From: Endomychus coccineus
Lineage: Eukaryota; Arthropoda; Insecta; Coleoptera; Endomychidae
Reading direction: 5' to 3'
Assembly (NCBI GenBank): GCA_958510875.1
Contig: CAUEHT010000002.1
Span: 1,736,001 to 1,800,000 of the forward strand
DNA: 64,000 nucleotides
The position numbers and the translations under genes are program-made. A model generated the notes under the pieces. It saw only the letters and a program-made list of their open reading frames with translations. It was not told the origin of the DNA and did no database searches. Position 1 is the first letter of the stretch. Each line of letters opens with the position of its first letter. This document shows, piece by piece, positions 56,507-64,000 of this stretch.

Positions 56507-57748
56507 CTATTCCTGAGAGGAGGGGTCAGTGCTTTTAACTGGCCCCTGCTCTTTCGCAGAGGGCCCTAGTAATGTTACTTGGGCCCTCGTTGCTCTGACG
56601 AAAGGCTGGAAGTCCATCGTCCCTAAGCAGTCAATGGACTCCTGATCCAGCCAGACGATCAGTCTTAGCCCGTTGGGCTCTTCCTTTCTCTCGAGTATCC
56701 CCCAAGAGGTGGCTCTGAGCCCCGGGTTTTGTTTTTCCAGGGCACCTAAGGTATCCTGGTTTGTCGGGTGCCTTTTCCCAGGTAGCCACAACATCGCCCG
56801 CCATCTTCTGGGAAGAGCTTTTGGCTCTACCGCCAGGAGGTTGACGTTTTCCCAAGGCTTTATGGTGGCTATCACTTGTGATAGCCAATCCTTGGAAGCG
56901 GAGTCCGCCGCTGTAATAAGCAGACAACGCTTCCACAGCCTTGTTGGATGAAAGCGGGGGGGCAGGGCCTCCTCCGTCAGCGCGGAGACTGCCTCCCCCA
57001 CTGCGTCTGTGAACTCCAGGAGTTCATCGAGAGTGAAGCCTGCATCCTTCCTGCCCTCCCGAAAGACGGCAAGCTGCAGGATTCCTTCCCCGGTAAGAGC
57101 CCCCGCATAGCTGCCCGCCGCAGGCCCTTGAGGTCTGCGGCGTTTGACCACGCGGGTGCTCTCGGGAGTGGAAGCTGGAGTTTGGGGGCGTTTGATGGCC
57201 CCCAGACTTGGCGTCTTACTTCCGGAAGGCGCCGGAGGCGGCATGGCTGCCGGGGGACCCGATTTAGCGGATTCCCTGGCCTCCCGCATCCTCCGGCGAC
57301 GCTTCCTCTCGACCCCACAAATGTTGGGCCGTTTCACTTTGACCCTGCCCAGTGCCCTGGACAAGGTATTTATCTCCTCGGGGTCCTCTCGCGAGATCCC
57401 CGGGGGGTGTTCGGTGGATTGGGAGTCGCTGGTAGGCACCGAAGAGGAGCCTACCTGCGAAAAGGAGGAAGGCACCAGTAAGGAGCCTTCCGAGGGTTGG
57501 GAGGATGAAGGCACCCCTGAGGAGCCTTCTTCCAGGGAAGGAGAGGAGGAAGGGGATGGAGGCACCGGTACGGAGCCTCCTTGAGTTTTAGGTTTTTTTT
57601 TTGTTGGTCTGTCATATGGATCCCACGAGTGTTGGGGAAAGGTTGGTCGCCATCCGCAGAGCCCCATACGGATGGAAGGTCTGCATACAACTGGGATTCG
57701 ACCCGGTTTCCCAGAGGAACCGTTCGCGGCACTGTACCCCAGTGCCAT
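56507..57748 (-). CDS. ORF1 protein with DUF4780-like domain
   Basis: 413 residues. A Pro/Ser-rich, low-complexity N-terminal half with basic stretches (RVKVKRP, ERKRRRRMREARE, VVKRRRP) is followed at about 215-400 by LAVFREGRKDAGFTLDELL, FHPTRLWKRCLLITAADS, WLSQVIATIKPWE and WLPGKRHPTNQDTLGALEKQNPGL, the pattern of DUF4780 domains in insect retroelement ORF1 proteins. Presumed RNA-binding, forming the retrotransposition particle. Intact while ORF2 is broken. The true start may be upstream of the Met at 57748. Confidence 0.7.
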   Translation of the reverse strand: MALGYSAANGSSGKPGRIPVVCRPSIRMGLCGWRPTFPQHSWDPYDRPTKKKPKTQGGSVPVPPSPSSSPSLEEGSSGVPSSSQPSEGSLLVPSSFSQVGSSSVPTSDSQSTEHPPGISREDPEEINTLSRALGRVKVKRPNICGVERKRRRRMREARESAKSGPPAAMPPPAPSGSKTPSLGAIKRPQTPASTPESTRVVKRRRPQGPAAGSYAGALTGEGILQLAVFREGRKDAGFTLDELLEFTDAVGEAVSALTEEALPPRFHPTRLWKRCLLITAADSASKDWLSQVIATIKPWENVNLLAVEPKALPRRWRAMLWLPGKRHPTNQDTLGALEKQNPGLRATSWGILERKEEPNGLRLIVWLDQESIDCLGTMDFQPFVRATRAQVTLLGPSAKEQGPVKSTDPSSQE

Positions 57749-57919
57749 TCAGCCCTCGGCACGGTATCTCACACCTTGGCTTGGGTTTTTGGGGCATCTG
57801 GTCCGGGACCCCTTATTCGGTATATTCGGGGCTATCCAGATACAGACAAGTCTGTTCCTGGACATTCGGCTATTCGCCACCTGCCGACCCGCCTGGTAGC
57901 TGACACCCCGAAGCCTCAG

Positions 57920-58146
57920 GTTACTACTAATGTATGATTACCTTGATAAGTTCTTTCTCGTGTAATATCTCGTCATCATTGAAATATAATTAAGATTATA
58001 ATAATTCATCTGAGAAAAAATTAATTTATATTTATTAAATGAAATCATTTAATAATTCCTACTATTAAAATAAAAGCATTAATTGCGCCTAAAATTGGTC
58101 AAGGACTGAAATCTACTAAATGAAATGGATGATTTTTATTTGACAT
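57920..58146 (-). pseudogene. COX3: COX3 5' part with in-frame stop (numt)
   Basis: Start ATG at 58146, with NHPFHLVDFSPWP and WWRDITRESTYQGNHT. A TAA (stop in all codes) replaces a conserved Leu codon after HLMNMN. Ends at the retrotransposon junction. Confidence 0.85.
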
Positions 58147-58814
58147 TATTTTACTTCTCTAGAATATAAAGTTCTTAAAATTGTAAAAACATAAGACTGA
58201 ATAATTGCTACTGCTAATTCTAGTCCAAGTAATAAAATTTGAACTAAAATAAAAATGGGGATTAGTCTTAAAGATATTGATGATCCTGTATTGCCTAATA
58301 AAGTTAAAAGTAAATGACCAGCAATTATATTAGCTGTAAGCCGAACAGCTAAAGTACCGGGTCGAATAATATTTCTAATTGTTTCAATACATACTATAAA
58401 AGGTATTAATAAAGAAGGAGTTCCTTGTGGAACTAAGTGTGTAAATATATGATTTGTATTTCTTACTCATCCAAAAATTATAAATATTAATCATAAAGGA
58501 AGTGCTAAAGATAAAGTAAAAGATATATGTCTTGATCTTGTGAAAATGTAAAGAAATAATCCTATAAAATTATTTACAAGAATAAAAATAAATAATGAAA
58601 TAAAAATTAAGGTTCTTCCGAAATTATTTTTTGGTATTAAAACTTTTATTTCATTATTTGAAGAAATAAAAATTTTATTAAAAATATAATTAAATCGAGT
58701 AGGAATTAATCAAAATATTTGAGGAATAATTAAAAAAATATTAAGGAATCTAGTTCAATTTAAAGATAAAATATTTGTAGAAGGATCAAAAGATGAAAAT
58801 AAGTTTATTATCAT
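58146..58814 (-). pseudogene. ATP6: ATP6 (numt, frame open)
   Basis: 222 residues in mitochondrial code, from MMNLFSSFDPS to LYSSEVK. The TAA overlaps the COX3 ATG by one base, as in mitochondria. No lesion found, but it is not expressible from the nucleus without recoding. Confidence 0.85.
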
Positions 58815-58965
58815 TTTCAGTGATTTTTTAATATTTTAGAAACTAAATTTGAATTTAGGTTGGTATTTTTAAGTAGTTAAAATAATTAATTGAGTTTAGG
58901 ATAATAAATAATATTACAAAATAAATAAATAAATTAATTCAATTTATAGGTGCTATTTGAGGAAT
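58808..58965 (-). pseudogene. ATP8: ATP8, frameshifted (numt)
   Basis: Opens IPQMAPMNWINLF. A shift in an A-run near 58862-58870 precedes the usual C-terminus KNHWKW, which overlaps the ATP6 start by 7 bases. Confidence 0.7.
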
Positions 58966-58966
58966 T

Positions 58967-59031
58967 AAAAATTATTAAATAATTAATTATTTTAATTTGG
59001 CAAATTAATGTTATATATTAAATACATTTTT
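58967..59031 (-). tRNA. trnD: mt tRNA-Asp, numt copy with changed anticodon (GCC)
   Basis: Between ATP8 and tRNA-Lys. The anticodon stem-loop TTAATTTGCCAAATTAA shows GCC where GTC is expected. Confidence 0.6.
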
Positions 59032-59100
59032 CATTAAAAGTAATTGTTAAATACTATAAAGTGGTTTAAGAGACCAATGCTTACTTTCAGCCATCTAATG
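59032..59100 (-). tRNA. trnK: mt tRNA-Lys (CTT), numt copy
   Basis: CATTAGA/TTTAATG acceptor, anticodon stem-loop TGGTCTCTTAAACCA. Confidence 0.75.
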
Positions 59101-59779
59101 AATTATTATAAATTCAATTAATAAAATATTTTGGTGAAATTCTTTCAATTATAATAGGTATAAATCTATGATTAGTTCCACAAATTTCTGAACATTGACC
59201 AAAAAAAAATCCTGATCGATTTAAAGAAAATCTTATTTGATTTAAACGTCCGGGTGATGCATCAATTTTTACTCCTAAAGAAGGAATAGTTCATGAATGA
59301 ATTACATCTCTTGAAGATGCAATTAAACGAATTTTAGAGTTAAAAGGTAAAACTATTCGATTATCAACTTCTAATAAACGAAAATTAAAATTTTTTATAG
59401 AATTTGTTGGGTTTATGCATGAATCAAATTCAATATTTTTAAAATCTGAATATTCATAAGATCAATATCATTGATGACCAATAGATTTAATAGAAATTAA
59501 TGGATTATTCACTTCATCTAAAATATAAATTAAATGTAAAGAAGGTAAAGCAATAAAAATTAAAATTAAAGCAGGAGTAATCGTTCAAATTAATTCAATT
59601 ATTTGTCCATCAAGTAATAATCGATAAGAAAATTTATTAAAAAGAATTCTTAATATTAAATAACTTACTAAAATTACAATAATTGTTAAAATTAAAAGGG
59701 TGTGGTCATGGAAATAAATTAGTTATTCTATGAGGGGGGATGAACTATCTTGAAGTATTGTAGTTTTTCAAGTTGCTAT
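59101..59779 (-). pseudogene. COX2: COX2 with nonsense codon (numt)
   Basis: Start ATA-GCA-ACT-TGA (MATW) at 59779. TAA at 59723-59725 replaces the Gln codon before LIYFHDHT. The rest is conserved, including the copper-site region [15 protein letters not shown]. Confidence 0.9.
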
Positions 59780-59839
59780 TTCTAAAAAAAGAAATTCTTT
59801 TATAGTTGGGGTTTAAGTCCAATTTACTATTCTGCCATA

Positions 59840-59844
<5 letters not shown>
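59780..59844 (-). tRNA. trnL2: mt tRNA-Leu2 (TAA), numt copy
   Basis: TCTAATA...TTTTTAGA acceptor, anticodon loop ACTTAAA. Confidence 0.75.
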
Positions 59845-61377
<1,533 letters not shown>

Positions 61378-61378
61378 C

Positions 61379-61443
61379 GATAAAGTGGCTGAAATTAGGC
61401 AATAAATTGTAAATTCATTTATAGATAAAAAATCTCTTTATCA
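61379..61443 (+). tRNA. trnY: mt tRNA-Tyr (GTA), numt copy
   Basis: GATAAAG/CTTTATC acceptor, anticodon loop TTGTAAA. Confidence 0.75.
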
Positions 61444-61446
61444 AGT

Positions 61447-61508
61447 AGTCTTATATTCAAAAATGATTTTAAATTGCAAATTTAAAGGTGAATTAAATTC
61501 TAAGGCTT
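61447..61508 (+). tRNA. trnC: mt tRNA-Cys (GCA), numt copy
   Basis: AGTCTTA/TAAGGCT acceptor, anticodon loop TTGCAAA; overlaps tRNA-Trp by 7 bases as usual. Confidence 0.75.
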
Positions 61509-61565
61509 AAATTAATATTTAATTTTAACTTTGAAGGTTAATAGTTTTTTTAACTTGAATCCTTT
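61502..61565 (-). tRNA. trnW: mt tRNA-Trp (TCA), numt copy
   Basis: AAGGATT/AAGCCTT acceptor with one mismatch, anticodon loop CTTCAAA. Confidence 0.75.
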
Positions 61566-62575
61566 AAGTTAAATTAAAAATTAAAGTGCAAAGAATTGAA
61601 CTAAAAATATTGATTGAGTTAGATAAAGTAATAAAAAAATTAAAAAATTTTGAAGAAGTAAAAGAATTTTCTAAGGATGAAATTATTATTGAGTTAAATA
61701 TAATTCGAATGTAAAAATATAAAGAAATTAAAGTAAAAATTACCATTAAAAAAGAAATAAAAATAAAATTTCTTGAAATCATGAAATTGATTGTAATTCA
61801 TTTAGGAATGAAACCTAAAAAAGGAGGAAGACCTCCTAAGGATATAAAATTAAAAAAAAAAGAATTTTTAAATTTTTATTTGATTCATAAATTGAAATTA
61901 ATTGTTGAAAATAAAAAGTATTTGTTAGATAAAAAATAAATGTAATGTTTAAAGTAATTAATGAATAAATTATAAAATAAATAAATCATAAAGATTGATT
62001 GATAAAAATTAAAGTAATTATTCATCTTAAATGATTAATAGAAGAATAGGCTATAATTTTTCGTAATCTAATTTGATTTAAACCTATAATTCCTCCAATA
62101 ATTGTTGATAAAATAATAATATAATAATATAAAAATAAAATATTCTTATTTTTGAAGAGTATATTAATAAAATTATTGGAGCAATTTTTTGTCAGGTTAA
62201 TAAAATTATACAATTAAGTCAATTTAATCCTTCCATTACTTCAGGGAATCAAAAATGAAAAGGAGCAGCTCCTATTTTAGTAAGAAAAGAAGAGTTTATT
62301 GTGATAATAAATAAGTTATTTAAAATGAATTCTTTTCTTATTAGAATTGAAATTATTGAAAATAGTAGAATAATTGATGCTAAGGCCTGGATAATGAAAT
62401 ATTTTAATGCAGATTCTGATGAAATTATATCTTTTTCTTTTATTAGTAGGGGAATAAAAGATAATAAATTAATTTCTAATCCGATTCATATAGAGAATCA
62501 CGAATAAGCTGAAATTGAGATAAAAGTTCCTATTACTATAGAATTAAAAAATAATAATTTATAGAATTTAATAAT
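61564..62575 (-). pseudogene. ND2: ND2, frameshifted (numt)
   Basis: Recognisable from SAYSWFSMWIGLEINLLSF through MGAAPFHFWFPEVMEG, IGLNQI-LRKIIAYSS and GGLPPFLGFIPKW. Frames change near 62130 and in a T-run near 61857. Confidence 0.85.
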
Positions 62576-62576
62576 T

Positions 62577-62643
62577 AAAAAGAAAAGGGGTTATACCTTT
62601 ATAAGTGGGGTATGAACCCAATAGCTTGTTTAGCTTATCTTTT
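62577..62643 (-). tRNA. trnM: mt tRNA-Met (CAT), numt copy
   Basis: AAAAGAT acceptor, anticodon stem-loop TGGGTTCATACCC. Confidence 0.75.
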
Positions 62644-62711
62644 ACATTTTAGTATATGATGTACAAGAATTTTTGATATTCTAAGAGATAATTTGATTTT
62701 ATTAAATGTAA
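62642..62711 (+). tRNA. trnQ: mt tRNA-Gln (TTG), numt copy
   Basis: TTACATT/AATGTAA perfect acceptor, anticodon loop TTTTGAT. Confidence 0.75.
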
Positions 62712-62774
62712 TAAAGTTAGGATTGACCTAAATGACCTATTCTATCAAAATAGTCCTTTTTCAGGCACTTCATT
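62710..62774 (-). tRNA. trnI: mt tRNA-Ile (GAT), numt copy
   Basis: AATGAAG/CTTTATT acceptor, anticodon loop TTTGATA. Confidence 0.75.
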
Positions 62775-63055
62775 AAATCTTTTTTAACAATTAATAAAAT
62801 AATAAACTTTATAAAAAGTTTGAATAAATTTTCTAAAGAAAAATTAGAATTTTTAAAATTTCAAAATTTTGTTATAGATGAAATATTAAAATATCGAGAT
62901 TTTCGTAATTTTTTTTTTTTTTTTTTTTGCAAAAAAATTTTTGGATTTTGGGGCTTTAGATGAAAAAGTCAGATATGAAGTTTTTTTTTCTTCGAAAAGT
63001 GCCAAGTTTGTTTTCTATAATAAAGGTTTAATCTTTACATAATATAAGTATATAT
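62775..63055 (-). other. Start of the mitochondrial A+T-rich control region (numt)
   Basis: AT-rich, with a run of 18 or more T at about 62910-62928, as often found beside tRNA-Ile in insects. The numt ends about where tatatata and Penelope-like sequence begin. Confidence 0.55.
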
Positions 63056-64000
63056 ATATAACGGCTTATATATATATATATATATATTTGTATGTTTTCT
63101 TGGTATATTGGTTCGTATATATACTGATAATATACCAAGAAAACATACAAATATTACAAATGGTTCAAGAATATCAACAAAAGAATATATATATATATAT
63201 ATATAAAGTAAGTTGTGGGTTCTCTTAGGTTTTTCAGCAATTTTAAATGAATTATCTCAATGAAACAATCTTTTCATTCGACGCGTTTCGGCTTTCGCCT
63301 TCTTCAGGAATTTATTCATTGTTTACATTATGAACTGAAATTTAACAAAATATTTTTATATTAATTAGCTGTATGCACAATCTGTATTTATGACAAAGTT
63401 TTTCAGTTTGTTATGAGCATTGACTTTAGTTTCATATTTAAAATTTATGTGTATAATAACATAATAACTAACTTAGTTCGGTGATTATGTACAAAATAAA
63501 TTAATTTTTCATGAATTATTTGAATTTTGAATATACTTATTACGTGATAGAATACCAACAGATTTCGTTTGCGTATGTTGGGGTTTGAGATCTTTCTGAT
63601 ATTGGTGACTAGTATGTTTAATTTACTTACGTGAGTTGATTTTACGGAAGCACACACTCATCATGGCTTTGAAATTCAGACTGAACACAGTTTGCAGAAT
63701 GGGTTTTTGTTCTGAATGTAAGGGTAAGATACCCTGCTGGTTGACCGTTTGTTACACTTGTTAGATATCACTGCCTGTTTGCATTAAAATTTAATTGCTA
63801 ACATGTGGCTCTTGTATCATATGTCTGTTTGACTGGACTATTTCAATTTAGTTACTTTAAAGAATTATATTATATATTTGCGAAAGATTATTCATATCGG
63901 TCTTATCGTTTACGCAGTTTTGATTTTTTTTGATGTGTACCATTTCTAAAAATATTCGACTCTTCTCATTTTGTTCTTTTTCTATTATGTCGAAATGCTC
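63056..64000. mobile_element. Penelope-like element ends and AT-rich flank
   Basis: 63090-63200 repeats, as a short palindrome, the same tail seen at 49646 and 51128 (ttgtatgttttcttggta). A different 3' end on the minus strand at 63280-63310 contains ctgaagaaggcgaaagccga with gaaac, another hammerhead-like core. From 63320 to 64000 I see no gene. Confidence 0.55.

Larger units (their letters stand above)
52777..57919 (-). mobile_element. Non-LTR retrotransposon with DUF4780 ORF1, inserted in numt COX3
   Basis: A GC-rich 5.1-kb block in AT-rich mitochondrial DNA. Minus-strand 5' leader, ORF1 (56507-57748) and ORF2 (about 52860-56400) with endonuclease, reverse transcriptase and RNase H, ending in a gatt-type tail (tcaatcaatcag on the plus strand). 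Nearly full length. It splits COX3 between HTLVVT and GLRWGM. I see no clear target duplication. RNase H and layout point to the I/Jockey superfamily. Confidence 0.9.

Noticed and set aside
54280..57937. Plus-strand ORFs of up to 177 residues across the GC-rich retrotransposon
   Set aside because: Antisense shadows of ORF1 and ORF2 caused by high GC and few stops.

Overview
The window is AT-rich insect nuclear DNA. It is almost entirely a nest of transposon-like viral copies, followed by an old insertion of mitochondrial DNA (a numt). The numt has the ancestral insect gene order. Its tRNA-Ser(AGN) carries a UCU anticodon and its COX1 opens on AAT before the conserved AAG-TGA-CTA; both are common in beetles, so Coleoptera is my best guess (UCU also occurs in some other orders). 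I see no ordinary host single-copy gene.

Positions 1-49,033 hold at least five copies of one family of Polinton/Maverick-type (adintovirus-like) elements, called here, left to right, A (1-8,295, minus, cut by the window edge), E (8,791-11,925, minus, only the end of the capsid gene, tandemly duplicated), B (about 11,926-25,080, plus), C (about 25,650-36,097, minus) and D (36,098-49,033, minus). The full gene order, seen in B and D, is: packaging ATPase; a DUF8207-like coiled-coil protein; a trimeric-fibre-like protein; DDE integrase with chromodomain; a phospholipase A2 / core-peptide-like protein; adenain-type cysteine protease; penton-like single jelly roll; a small, possibly myristoylated ORF; double-jelly-roll major capsid protein; and an MSV199/BRO-like gene with one short intron. 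A terminal cargo slot in opposite orientation follows: a matrix metalloproteinase pseudogene in B, an unknown gene in D. No DNA polymerase B is present in any copy. A and C share a deletion that removes integrase, phospholipase and protease. No copy is wholly intact, but most genes are open in at least one copy.

The element ends are long inverted repeats built from several tandem arrays: 20-bp units with CACGTG, 68-bp units with TGACGTCA palindromes, and 25-bp and about 48-bp units with CAGCTG and CACGTG. In copies A and C the arms are 3 kb or longer and contain a tRNA-like sequence. Copy C's ATPase was interrupted by a 5'-truncated non-LTR retrotransposon with a 9-bp target duplication, and what remains of C abuts the left end of D.

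From 49,034 to about 63,055 lies about 6.8 kb of mitochondrial DNA, ND5 3' end through to the control region. It is split by a head-to-head pair of Penelope-like element ends (49,611-51,683) and by a GC-rich 5.1-kb non-LTR retrotransposon with a DUF4780 ORF1 and an EN-RT-RNaseH ORF2 inside COX3 (52,777-57,919). Stop codons, frameshifts and altered tRNA anticodons show the copy is nuclear and decaying. The last kilobase carries further Penelope-like ends.

In functional terms the A-D genes form a virion morphogenesis set (capsid, penton, fibre, protease, packaging ATPase, entry lipase) plus an integrase. They are remnants of an integrating virus or a self-packaging transposon that seems to have lost, or never carried, its own polymerase.
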